DNA of 64,000 nt from Nannocystis punicea (lineage in GTDB: Bacteria; Myxococcota_A; Polyangia; Nannocystales; Nannocystaceae), in the NCBI RefSeq assembly GCF_026965555.1, contig NZ_CP114040.1:5332001-5396000 (forward strand). Reading direction: 5' to 3'. Below, piece after piece: positions 10,146 through 20,178 of the stretch (positions are counted from its first letter, which is position 1; the number at the start of each line of letters is the position of its first letter). Both the position numbers and the translations under genes were made by a program. The notes under the pieces are model-generated. The model ran no database searches and was not told where the DNA came from. It saw nothing but the letters and a program-made list of their open reading frames with translations.

Positions 10146-10205
10146 GGACAGGTCCCTGGGACAGGTCCGAACGGGCAGGTCGGAAAGGACCTGACCGTTC
10201 GGACA
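10146..10205. repeat. Dispersed-repeat cluster with strong hairpin upstream of the MNIO gene
   Basis: Three or four GGACAGGTCC/GGACCTG words fill the gap between GST and MNIO genes. At 10166-10203 they form a dyad: TCCGAACGG pairs with CCGTTCGGA, and after one mismatch CAGGTC pairs with GACCTG around a 6-nt loop. On the minus-strand transcript this hairpin would end about 20 nt before the MNIO start codon. It could attenuate, terminate the GST transcript or protect the RNA end. There is no U-run for a classical terminator. Confidence 0.6.
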
Positions 10206-10216
10206 TGGCGAAAAGG

Positions 10217-10840
10217 CTAGCCGGCGTGGACCGCCTGGTTCGCCGGGCGCTGGGTGCTGCGCTCCAGCCAGGCGGACAGGTCGGGGAGGCGGGTGGTGTC
10301 GACCTTGATGAAGCTCAGGGCCCAGGCGATCGCGGCGGCGTTGGCGGCGTCGACGAGGGTGAAGTGGTCGCCGACCAGGTACTCGCGGCCGCGCAGGCGC
10401 TGGTCGAGGATCCCGAGCTGGGCCTCGAACTCCTTGCGGGCGGTCTCCGCCTGGGGGGCGTTGCGCGACTCGGCCGGGAACCACTCGCTGGTGTTGTAGA
10501 AGAGGCGGAAGATCGTGCCGCCGAGAGTGACCGAGCCCCACACGCTCCACGCCAGCGCCTCGGCGTGCTCGCCGGAGCCGACGCGCGGCCACAGGCCCTT
10601 CTCGACGCCGAAGCGGTCGCCGAGGTAGATGATGATCGCCAGCGACTCGAACATCGGCGTGCCGTCGACCACGAGGGCGGGCACCTTGGCGTTGGGGTTG
10701 ATGGCCAGGAACTCCGGCTTGTGCTGCTCGCCGGCGCGGAGGTCGAGCTTGACCTTGTCGTAGGGGATCCCGAGCTCCTCGAGGACCCAGTGCACGCGCG
10801 AGGCGCTGGTATTGGGGGCGTAGTAGAAGGTGATCGACAT
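10217..10840 (-). CDS. Glutathione S-transferase family protein
   Basis: 207 residues, the usual cytosolic GST length. The N-terminal thioredoxin-like domain shows SRVHWVLEELGIPY and the cis-Pro region NAKVPALV, followed by DGTPMFESLAIIIYL for glutathione gamma-glutamyl contact (Glu-Ser). The all-helical C-terminal domain ends with YLVGDHFTLVDAANAAAIAW. It would conjugate or isomerise glutathione-linked substrates, or bind hydrophobic ligands. GGAG lies just before the ATG. Its position between the radical SAM-methyltransferase and MNIO genes on the same strand may be meaningful or incidental. Confidence 0.88.
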   Translation of the reverse strand: MSITFYYAPNTSASRVHWVLEELGIPYDKVKLDLRAGEQHKPEFLAINPNAKVPALVVDGTPMFESLAIIIYLGDRFGVEKGLWPRVGSGEHAEALAWSVWGSVTLGGTIFRLFYNTSEWFPAESRNAPQAETARKEFEAQLGILDQRLRGREYLVGDHFTLVDAANAAAIAWALSFIKVDTTRLPDLSAWLERSTQRPANQAVHAG

Positions 10841-10909
10841 CGGACTCCGCGGGTTATGTACGCGATCGGGCAGCGATGCGGTAGGCGAGCGCAGCGGTCG
10901 GCGGGGAGC

Positions 10910-12775
10910 TCAGGCGAGGCTGTAGACGAGCAGCCACTGGTTGCTGGTGCCCGGCCCGATGTCGCGGCGATCGTGCGACGCGAGGGTCACGCCGAGCTCG
11001 GCCGCGACGGCCTCGATCCGGCGGGCGGCGTCGGCGGCGGTGTCGTTGCGGTAGTGCTCGCGGCGGGCGGTCGAGCGCTCGCCGCGGGTGGTCTGCGCGG
11101 GCGTGCGGGCCAGGCCGAAGGCGGTGTTGTCGCAGACGACGAGGAGGCCGCCGGGGCGCAGCCGCGAGAGGGCCGTCGAGAGCACGCGCGCGGGGTCGCG
11201 GAGGTGGTTGAAGCTGCGCAGGATCGTGACCGCGTCGAACCGGCGCTCGCCGAGTTCGAGCGCCTCGGCGTCGCCACGCTCGAGCGCTGCGCCGGGCGGC
11301 AGGCGAGCGCGCAGGCGGGCCAGAGCGGCGGCGTCGGGGTCGACGCCGGTGTAGCGGATCGCGCCGGCGGCGATCCGCGGGGCCAGGACGTCGAGGTAGG
11401 GGGCGTCGCCGCAGCCGAGGTCGAGGACGTCGCCGGCGAGCCCGGCCAGCCGCGCGCGCACGACGGCGTCGTCGCGCGTGAAGATGTCCTCGAAGACAGG
11501 TTCGAACATCCCTGTGCATGCGGACAGGTGCGGACAGCCGGCGCACAGCGGGCTGCGGGCCAGCGGGACCAGCTCGCGGGCGAAGTCCTGGGGGGCCGGG
11601 CCGCGGGCGGCGTCGACGTAGACCTGGCCGAGGTCGTGCTTGACCGCGGCGATCTCCTCGTCGGTGAAGTCGCGGGTGTCGGCGCGGTAGCGGGCGATCG
11701 CGCCGCCGCGGCGGACGAACAGGTGGCGGCCGCGCTCCCACGGGGTGACGCCGAGGGGGCCCTGGCGCAAGGGACAGGTGGCCTCGGGGGCCTCGTGCAC
11801 GGCCTCCAGCGTGTAGTTGAACGAGTTGGCGCGCGGGCGATCGGTGACCGGGCGCAGCTCGCCGTCGCCGTGGACCTCGTGGTAGCCGCGGTAGAGGCCG
11901 GGGCAGCCGCCGCGCAGGCTGCAGCCGTCGCACGCCGGCGGGTGGCGCTTGTTGTCGTCGTCGACCGGGAACAGGTCGGGCTCGCCGATCTCGACCATGG
12001 TCCAGTAGCGGTGGCTGCGGAGGTCGCTGGTGCTGTCCTCGAGGCCAGGTACGAGGCAGCGCGGGATCCCGCCGTGCTGGACCCGCACGCCGCGCTCGCG
12101 CCCGTGCTCGGCGGCGGCGAGGACGGCCTCGGCGACGGCGCCGACGCGCGGGACCAGCAGCTCGAAGTTGCGCGCGGCGCCGCCCTTGGGCTCGACCATC
12201 GAGAACTTGAGGGTGACGTCGGCGAACGCGGCGACGAGGTCGACGAGGCCGCGCAGGTGGGCGAGGTTTTGGCGGGTGACGACGCAGTTGACGGTGAGGT
12301 CGAGGCCGCGGCCGCTGAGGTTGCGCAGGGCGGCGACGGCCTGATCGAAGGCGTCGCTGCGGACCAGGCGGTTGTGCACGGGGGCGCTGCCGCCGTGCAG
12401 CGAGAGGTAGACGTAGCGCAGGCGGTTGGCGACGAGCTTGTCGGTGAGCTCGGCGTAGGCGAGGGCGCGGCCGTTGGTGACGAGGCCGAGGTCGAGGCCG
12501 AGGCCGGCGACCTGCGTGGCCCAGCGCAGGAGCTCGGGGCGGATCGTCGGCTCGCCGCCGGAGAGGACGATCATGGTGTGTCCCAGCTCGGCGGCGCGGA
12601 GGATCTTGCGCTCGACCTCCTCGGCGTCGCCGTCGATCGGGCGCACGTCGAGGGTGTGACAAAAGGTGCAGTGCTCGTTGCAGCCGTAGCCGACCTTGAT
12701 CAGCGCCTTGTAGTCCCCGGGCGAGAGCCTCGGCGGCCGCGAGGTCCGCGGTCGGGCGTGGGTGCGGTCGTCCAT
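10910..12775 (-). CDS. Radical SAM / SPASM-like / class I methyltransferase fusion protein
   Basis: 621 residues. The radical SAM cluster motif is C32-x3-C36-x2-C39 (GYGCNEHCTFC), with the SAM-binding GGEP in SGGEPTIRP. Auxiliary-cluster-like cysteines follow: PRCL near 240 with CDGCSLRGGC near 279, and a second set TCPL with CAGCPHLSAC near 409. From about residue 450 there is a Rossmann methyltransferase (VLDLGCGDAPYLDVL). Such proteins make SAM radicals to modify peptides, and the fused domain suggests methylation or SAM-dependent processing in the same pathway. It is divergently placed from the Tat-lipoprotein/radical SAM/HExxH operon, sharing the 195-bp gap. The substrate is unknown. Confidence 0.85.
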   Translation of the reverse strand: MDDRTHARPRTSRPPRLSPGDYKALIKVGYGCNEHCTFCHTLDVRPIDGDAEEVERKILRAAELGHTMIVLSGGEPTIRPELLRWATQVAGLGLDLGLVTNGRALAYAELTDKLVANRLRYVYLSLHGGSAPVHNRLVRSDAFDQAVAALRNLSGRGLDLTVNCVVTRQNLAHLRGLVDLVAAFADVTLKFSMVEPKGGAARNFELLVPRVGAVAEAVLAAAEHGRERGVRVQHGGIPRCLVPGLEDSTSDLRSHRYWTMVEIGEPDLFPVDDDNKRHPPACDGCSLRGGCPGLYRGYHEVHGDGELRPVTDRPRANSFNYTLEAVHEAPEATCPLRQGPLGVTPWERGRHLFVRRGGAIARYRADTRDFTDEEIAAVKHDLGQVYVDAARGPAPQDFARELVPLARSPLCAGCPHLSACTGMFEPVFEDIFTRDDAVVRARLAGLAGDVLDLGCGDAPYLDVLAPRIAAGAIRYTGVDPDAAALARLRARLPPGAALERGDAEALELGERRFDAVTILRSFNHLRDPARVLSTALSRLRPGGLLVVCDNTAFGLARTPAQTTRGERSTARREHYRNDTAADAARRIEAVAAELGVTLASHDRRDIGPGTSNQWLLVYSLA

Positions 12776-12917
12776 GCGCAGCGCCGATGCTAGCGCGTCC
12801 TCGCGGCGGTCGCCGAGAGTCGAACGCGGCCGGGCGGAGCGAGGGCCGGTGCGGCGGGGCCGGCGAGCGTCGGAAGCCGAGCGTCGGCGGTCGTGAGGGG
12901 TCGGCGCTCGCGTCGCC

Positions 12918-12946
12918 TTGACGGGGGCTGCGGCGGGCGGGTACGT
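12918..12946 (+). promoter_or_regulatory. Candidate sigma-70-type promoter for the plus-strand peptide-modification operon
   Basis: TTGACG at 12918-12923, a 17-bp spacer and TACGTT at 12941-12946 lie about 25 bp before the ATG of the Tat lipoprotein. The -35 is strong (5 of 6) and the -10 is weak (3 of 6). Confidence 0.4.
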
Positions 12947-12970
12947 TGGGCTCCGATTAGGAAAGACTGC

Positions 12971-13459
12971 ATGAAGCCTTCGCCGCGTGTCGCCCGTCGC
13001 AAGGTCCTGGCTGCCCTCGGAGTCGCCGCTGCCGGCGTGTCGACGGCAGCCTGCACGCTGAGGCCCCGCACGACGGCGCCGTCGGCCGCGGCCCCGCTGG
13101 CCGATCTGGTCGGGCCGGTCGGCGAGTGGCGCGTCGAGCAGGTGCTCCCGCTGGTGGCCGGCGCAGTGCCGGTGCTGATGCGCACGCCGGAGGGCCGGAA
13201 GTTCCAGGTCGATCTGTTGCGCGCAGAGGTCGACGGCCCACGCGCGGTCGCACAGGCCGGCGACCTGGCGCTGTACCTCGCCAACGGCGGCGCGGGCGAC
13301 CGCCCGTCGACCGCCGTCGAGGAGCAGGGCGCGCGCGCGCTGGCGCAGCGGCTGTCGCAGCTCGCGGCCGAGCGCGGGGCGCCGGCCATCCCCGGGCTCC
13401 TGACGCTGTCCGAGCGCCTGGCGTCGCACCGCCAGGCCGTGCTGACGCCGTGGAGCTGA
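12971..13459 (+). CDS. Small exported Tat/lipoprotein of unknown function
   Basis: 162 residues. The N-terminus has a twin arginine followed by a hydrophobic stretch (VARRKVLAALGVAAAG) and ends in a lipobox-like STAAC at Cys28, so Tat export with lipidation is likely. The mature part has no recognisable domain (VEQVLPLVAGAVPVLMRTPE, then long Ala/Leu-rich helices). It has a good ribosome site, AGGAAAG, 6-8 bases before ATG. As first gene of the operon with two radical-SAM-fold proteins and a HExxH protein, it may be the substrate, a carrier or the exported product-handling protein. There is no direct evidence for any of these. Confidence 0.75.
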   Translation: MKPSPRVARRKVLAALGVAAAGVSTAACTLRPRTTAPSAAAPLADLVGPVGEWRVEQVLPLVAGAVPVLMRTPEGRKFQVDLLRAEVDGPRAVAQAGDLALYLANGGAGDRPSTAVEEQGARALAQRLSQLAAERGAPAIPGLLTLSERLASHRQAVLTPWS

Positions 13460-13481
13460 GCGGCCGCGGGACGGTGCCCGG

Positions 13482-13720
13482 TCCCGGAGGACAGGGCGCT
13501 TCGAACATGTCGCGTGAGACAGGTGATCCTGTCCTGGGGGGACAGGTGATCATGAGCGCGGCGCGCGGACGGGTACCTTTCTGTCTGAAAGGACAGGCTG
13601 CACCGAGCCCGTGCGGCGCAGGGGATTCTGTCCGGAAGGACATGTCCAAGTGACGCTGGCGCGCGCGGTGGGGGTCGATCCGTCCGGTCCGGAAGGACAG
13701 GGCGTTTTGAACATGTTGCG
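13482..13720. repeat. Dense cluster of the GGACAKGTCC dispersed repeat
   Basis: About nine copies lie between the Tat lipoprotein and the radical-SAM-like gene and run into the latter's first codons. They include GGAGGACAGGGCG, GAACATGTCG, GAGACAGGTGATC, a hairpin at 13528-13546 (CCTGTCC, loop TGGGG, GGACAGG), GGACAGGTGATC, AAAGGACAGGC, GGAAGGACATGTCC, GGAAGGACAGGGCG and GAACATGTTG. The repeat supplies the AAGGA before the GTG at 13650. Confidence 0.7.
13507..13653 (+). CDS. Candidate 48-residue peptide overlapping the radical-SAM-like gene
   Basis: An ATG-started ORF (a second in-frame ATG at 13552 gives 33 residues) whose TGA overlaps the GTG of the next gene in a GTGA junction. The C-terminal part contains two Cys, a Lys and Ser residues (VPFCLKGQAAPSPCGAG). 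The position, size and coupling are what one would expect of a RiPP precursor. However, much of the sequence is encoded by dispersed-repeat DNA, so it may be an accidental ORF. Confidence 0.25.
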   Translation: MSRETGDPVLGGQVIMSAARGRVPFCLKGQAAPSPCGAGDSVRKDMSK

Positions 13721-14486
13721 AGGGGCAGGTGGGACGCTGACGTTGGCGGGCGCCGACGGCGAGGCGATCGCGGCCTGGATCGCGGCGGCGCGGGGGGCAG
13801 GGTTCGCGCGGGTGGTGGCCGCGCCGGGGCCGGCAGGGCTGGCGGCCGAGGATCTGGCGCGGCTGAAGACCGCCGGGTTCGACGGGCTGCGCGTGCATCT
13901 GTACGCGGCCGAGTCGGCGGGGCACGACTACCACGCGGGTAGCGAGGGGTCGTTCCGGGCGACGACGGCGATGCTCCGCGCGGCCCGGACGGTCCCGTTG
14001 CCGGTGACCGTGACGACGCCGCTGACGCGCTCCAACACGCGGGTGCTGGCAGCGATGCCGCTGCTGCTCGCGGACGTGGGGGCGCGCGCGTGGCAGATCG
14101 AGGTGGTCGCGGAGGGCCGCCCGGACGGGTACGGGGCGGTGGCGCCGCGGCTGGCGGTGGCGGTGCCGTACGCGCTGCAGGCGATGGTGGCGGCCGAGCG
14201 GGCGGGGCTGATGGCGGCGATCGCCGGGGCGCCGCTGTGCTTGCTCGGGCCGCTGCGCGAGCGCGCCGTGCCGGGACCGGCGCGGGCGTTCGCCGACGGC
14301 TGCAGCGACTGCGCGTCGCGGGCGAACTGCGCGGGCGTCGATCCCGAGTACCTGCGCCGCTTCGGGCCGGGCGAGCTGGCGCCGGTGCGGGGCGGGGAGG
14401 CCGAGGTCGGCGCGGCGCAGAGACTTCAGGACATGTTCTCGGGGCCATGTCTCGAAGTTTCGGAGGGCGCGTGCTGGCCGATCTGA
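13650..14486 (+). CDS. Radical-SAM-derived protein lacking the CxxxCxxC cluster
   Basis: 278 residues aligned by eye with the radical SAM gene at 15,818: LARLKTAGFDGLRVHLY matches LARLLAAGATRLHVSVH, and both end in CxxCx5C followed by a PxYLxxFGxGE motif. The N-terminal CxxxCxxC and the GGEP SAM-binding motif are absent, so radical chemistry is not expected. The auxiliary cysteines remain (PLCLLG, then CSDCASRANC). It may be a structural or peptide-binding partner of the true radical SAM protein. GTG 13650 has GGAAGGA from a repeat copy 8-14 bases upstream. The C-terminus reads into the first tandem copy of the HExxH gene's 5' end. Confidence 0.7.
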   Translation: MTLARAVGVDPSGPEGQGVLNMLRGAGGTLTLAGADGEAIAAWIAAARGAGFARVVAAPGPAGLAAEDLARLKTAGFDGLRVHLYAAESAGHDYHAGSEGSFRATTAMLRAARTVPLPVTVTTPLTRSNTRVLAAMPLLLADVGARAWQIEVVAEGRPDGYGAVAPRLAVAVPYALQAMVAAERAGLMAAIAGAPLCLLGPLRERAVPGPARAFADGCSDCASRANCAGVDPEYLRRFGPGELAPVRGGEAEVGAAQRLQDMFSGPCLEVSEGACWPI

Positions 14487-14711
14487 CGCCGCCCGCGCCG
14501 GGGTCGGAGACGGCGCGCGGCCTGTTCTCGGGGCCATGGCTCGAAGTTTTCGGAGGGCGCGTGCTGGCCGATCCAACGCTGCCCGCGCCGGGGTCGGAGA
14601 CGGTGCGCGGCCTGTTCTCGGGGCCATGGCTCGAAGTTTCGGAGGGCGCGTGCTGGCCGATCTGACGCTGCCCGCGCCGGGGTCGGAGACGGCGCGCGGG
14701 CTGTTCTCGGC
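14434..14711 (+). repeat. Three tandem 89-90-bp copies of the 5' end of the HExxH gene
   Basis: The block beginning TGTTCTCGGGGCCATG recurs at 14434, 14523 and 14613, with a fourth 9-bp start at 14702. Each full copy holds a start codon and the first ~25 codons of the HExxH protein. Copy 2 has one extra T in its T-tract ('aagtttt'), which shifts its frame relative to copy 1, and a few substitutions. Copy 3 is continuous with the full gene. Copy 1 contributes the last residues and stop codon of the upstream gene. Confidence 0.9.
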
Positions 14712-15816
14712 GGCCCTGCGGCGCGCGCTGACGGAGCTGCTGCGGCTGCCGGCGGGGCCGGGGCCGAACGGCGCGGCGTGGGGGCGGTTCGCGCCGGAGC
14801 TGCGGCGGATCGCCGCCCGCGCCCCGGGAGCCCTGGCGAGCGCGGTGCGGCGGCCGACCGTGGGCACCCTGATCCGCTGCCTGCGCGGGCGCCCCGACCC
14901 GGCGCTGCAGGGCGAGCTGCTGGCGACGCTGGCGCTCGAGCTGGCGGTCGCGGGTGTCCTCGAGGACAGGTGCCAGGTGCCGCAGCCGCCGCCCGAGGTG
15001 CTGTGCCTGGGAGCGCGCTGCGCCCTGCGGCCGCCGCCGGGCCCGTTGACGATCGCGCCGTCCGGGTGGGCCGCGGGCGGCGTCGGCGGGCCGATCGGGC
15101 AGGACTTCGGGACATGTCCGTCCGAGCATGTTTTTAAAGATATGTACGAGCCGATCGCGGGGTCGATCGCGCTGGCGCTGCGGCGCGACAACAACCCGCT
15201 GGCGGAGGTCGAGGCCCACCCCGACAAGTCGGGCAGCGGGCTCGACCTCGGCGGTCTGCCGCCGGAGGCCTGGCTGGCGGGGCTGCGGGCGGGGCTCGAG
15301 CGGATCGCGGCGCACCTGCCGGCGCTGCGAGCCGAGCTCGACGTCGGGCTGTTGCTGGTGGTCCCGGTCGGGCACGACCGCGAGCGGCACCTGTCGGCGT
15401 CGTACCAGGAGGCGATCGGGACGGTCTACCTGAGCCTGCACCCGAGCGCGCTCACTCTGGCCGAGGCGCTGATCCACGAGTTCTCCCACAACAAGCTGCA
15501 CGCCCTGCTCGAGCAGGGGCCGATCCTCGACAACGCCTGGTCGCCGCTGGTCGCCTCGCCGGTGCGCCCAGACCCGCGGCCGCTGCACGGGGTGCTCCTG
15601 GCCGCCCACGCGTTCCTGCCGGTGGCGGCGATGCTCGAGTCGATGCTGTCCTCGGGGACAGCCGAGGTCGAGACCCGGCTGCGGCAGGTCGCGCGCGGCA
15701 ACCATGAGGCGGTCGAGACGCTGCGTTTGCACGCGCGGCCGACCGCCCTCGGCGCGCCGCTGCTCGCGGAGCTGGAGCGGCTCGACGCCCGCTTCCAGCG
15801 CTGGTGGGAGGGCTGA
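14626..15816 (+). CDS. HExxH-motif peptide-modification protein (aKG-HExxH / mod_HExxH type)
   Basis: 396 residues with H284-E-F-S-H288 in LIHEFSHNKLHALLEQ, the signature of the HExxH domain found alone or fused to FxsB-type radical SAM proteins. Characterised members are Fe(II)/2-oxoglutarate peptide beta-hydroxylases. The N-terminal half is helical (GRVLADLTLPAPGSETARG). Around residues 157-175 a dispersed-repeat copy is translated (TCPSEHVFKDMYE). ATG 14626 in the third tandem copy was chosen; ATG 14536 in copy 2 would give an N-terminal frame-shifted extension of 30 residues. The stop is 1 bp before the radical SAM gene, so the two are coupled. Confidence 0.8.
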   Translation: MARSFGGRVLADLTLPAPGSETARGLFSAALRRALTELLRLPAGPGPNGAAWGRFAPELRRIAARAPGALASAVRRPTVGTLIRCLRGRPDPALQGELLATLALELAVAGVLEDRCQVPQPPPEVLCLGARCALRPPPGPLTIAPSGWAAGGVGGPIGQDFGTCPSEHVFKDMYEPIAGSIALALRRDNNPLAEVEAHPDKSGSGLDLGGLPPEAWLAGLRAGLERIAAHLPALRAELDVGLLLVVPVGHDRERHLSASYQEAIGTVYLSLHPSALTLAEALIHEFSHNKLHALLEQGPILDNAWSPLVASPVRPDPRPLHGVLLAAHAFLPVAAMLESMLSSGTAEVETRLRQVARGNHEAVETLRLHARPTALGAPLLAELERLDARFQRWWEG

Positions 15817-15817
15817 C

Positions 15818-16747
15818 GTGCCGGGGTTGCTCGACATGATCCTCGGCTACGACTGCAACCTGTGGTGCGACTACTGCACGATCGGGCCCGAGCTGCGCGG
15901 GCGGGCGCTGTCCACGGCGCACGCGCTGGCGTCGTTGCGGCAGGGGCGGGCGCAGGGGCTCGACGCGCTGTCGATCACGGGCGGCGAGCCGACCATCCGC
16001 CCGGATCTGCTGGCGATCGTGCGCGCCGGCCGGGCGCTCGGGTTCGCCGACATCAAGGTGCAGTCGAACGGCCTGATGTACGCGCACGGTGAGAACCTGG
16101 CCCGCCTGCTGGCGGCCGGCGCGACGCGCCTCCACGTGTCGGTGCACACCCACCGCGCCGAGCGCTACGAGCAGCTGGTCCGAAGGACAGGTACGTACGC
16201 GGCCATGGTCGGCGGCCTGCAGCGGGCGGTCGCCAGCGGGGTGGCGCTGGTCGTCGATCTGATCGTCAAGCGCGACACGATGGCGGACCTGCCGGCGGCG
16301 ATCGATTGGCTCGCCGAGCAGGGGGTGCGCGCAGTCGACCTGTGGTACGTGTCGCTGACCGACGCGAACGCTGCACACCCGGAGTCGCTGCCGCGGATGT
16401 CCGAGGCGCTGCCGTTCATGACCGAGGCGCTCGCCCGCGGACGGCGGCAGGCGATGACCCTGCGCTCGCTGCACGTACCGCGCTGTCTTCTGGGCCAGGA
16501 TCACCCCCACGCGTGGGACCCGGGGGCCGACCACGTGGTGGTGGTGACGCCCGAGGCCACGTTCGCGCTCAAGGACAGCCGCCTGGCCGGCCGGGTCAAG
16601 GTGCCGGCGTGCGCCGGCTGTCCTTTCGAGCAGGTCTGCCCGGGCGTGCGGCCGGACTACCTGGCGGCCTTCGGCGACGGCGAGATCGCGGCCACGCGCG
16701 GGCAAGCGCCGACGCGCGGGCCGACGCGGCTGCCGATCGCGCGCTGA
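15818..16747 (+). CDS. Radical SAM enzyme with SPASM-like auxiliary cysteines
   Basis: 309 residues, GTG start 1 bp after the HExxH stop. C13-x3-C17-x2-C20 (GYDCNLWCDYC) binds the 4Fe-4S/SAM cluster, and GGEP occurs in ITGGEPTIRP. The C-terminal CAGCPFEQVC with upstream PRCLLG forms a likely auxiliary cluster site, as in peptide-modifying SPASM/twitch enzymes. By context it should install a carbon-centred radical modification (crosslink, epimerisation or similar) on a peptide also treated by the HExxH protein. A repeat copy lies in frame (GGACAGGTACG at 16186). Confidence 0.88.
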   Translation: MPGLLDMILGYDCNLWCDYCTIGPELRGRALSTAHALASLRQGRAQGLDALSITGGEPTIRPDLLAIVRAGRALGFADIKVQSNGLMYAHGENLARLLAAGATRLHVSVHTHRAERYEQLVRRTGTYAAMVGGLQRAVASGVALVVDLIVKRDTMADLPAAIDWLAEQGVRAVDLWYVSLTDANAAHPESLPRMSEALPFMTEALARGRRQAMTLRSLHVPRCLLGQDHPHAWDPGADHVVVVTPEATFALKDSRLAGRVKVPACAGCPFEQVCPGVRPDYLAAFGDGEIAATRGQAPTRGPTRLPIAR

Positions 16748-16809
16748 GGCGAGCCGATGGGCGCACGGCGGAGCCGGCCGTGCGACGAAGGGCGCACGGC
16801 GAGACCGCG

Positions 16810-16850
16810 GGCGACATGTCCGTGAGAACATGTCCGCGAGAACATGTCGC
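16810..16850. repeat. Three ACATGTC repeats at 14-bp period between convergent genes
   Basis: ACATGTC begins at 16814, 16828 and 16842, each followed by CG and separated by GTGAGA or GCGAGA-like linkers. The array sits between the radical SAM gene and convergent uvrA, and is part of the dispersed repeat family. Confidence 0.75.
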
Positions 16851-16856
16851 CGTGGA

Positions 16857-19733
<2,877 letters not shown>

Positions 19734-19888
19734 GGCGCCGTGTTAGCACGCGTTTTCGCGCCCGCGGACACTGCCGCTCGCCTGTGCAGGTGAAAGTTTG
19801 CGCACGTGCTCGGGTGTTCAGGTGCGATCTCGCTCGGTCGGGCGGGTGCGCGCAGATGCGTTCACGGGCCCGGCTGGCTTCGGCTCGC

Positions 19889-19917
19889 TTCTCAAGCGGG
19901 CCGGCTGCTCTTATTAA
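19889..19917 (+). promoter_or_regulatory. Candidate promoter of tRNA-Leu
   Basis: TTCTCA (19889-19894), 17-bp spacer and TATTAA (19912-19917), each matching 4 of 6 consensus positions, end 12 bp before the mature tRNA 5' end. Confidence 0.45.
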
Positions 19918-19929
19918 CAGGGCCCCCAC

Positions 19930-20009
19930 GCCCGGGTGGTGGAATCGGTAGACACAGGGGACTTAAAATCCCCGGCGCAAGCGTGCGGGTTCGAGTCCCG
20001 CCCCGGGCA
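19930..20009 (+). tRNA. tRNA-Leu (anticodon UAA)
   Basis: The acceptor stem GCCCGGG pairs with CCCGGGC. The anticodon stem GGGGA/TCCCC encloses the loop CTTAAAA with anticodon TAA at 19964-19966. The T arm is GCGGGTTCGAGTCCCGC, and the D arm contains GGTGGAATCGGTAGAC. A type II variable arm (GGCGCAAGCG-like) fits leucine. CCA is not encoded: the base after the discriminator A is followed by TCG. Confidence 0.93.
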
Positions 20010-20109
20010 TCGACCCTGGCCAGGGCCAGGCGCGGCGAGATCCGCGGCCGCCGGCGACCGTCGGGCGGGCGGCCCGTCCGCCGCGCCCCGTCAGGGCGCC
20101 GGCGTTCCT

Positions 20110-20178
20110 GACCCCGGGAGCATGTTCGTGGGGGCATGGTCGAAGGAGCATGTCCTGATGGACATGTCCTCACGGACC
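20110..20178. repeat. Dispersed-repeat cluster 3' of the lipoprotein gene
   Basis: Words GGGAGCATGTTCG, GGGGGCATGG, GGAGCATGTCC and GGACATGTCC occur here, with a small dyad CATGTCC (20149-20155), TGAT, GGACATG (20160-20166) just beyond the minus-strand stop codon at 20170. Confidence 0.6.

Noticed and set aside
14447..14665. 72-residue ORF from the first tandem copy of the HExxH start region
   Set aside because: It is made wholly of the duplicated 5' ends read in sequence and stops where the copies change frame, so it is probably a by-product of the triplication.
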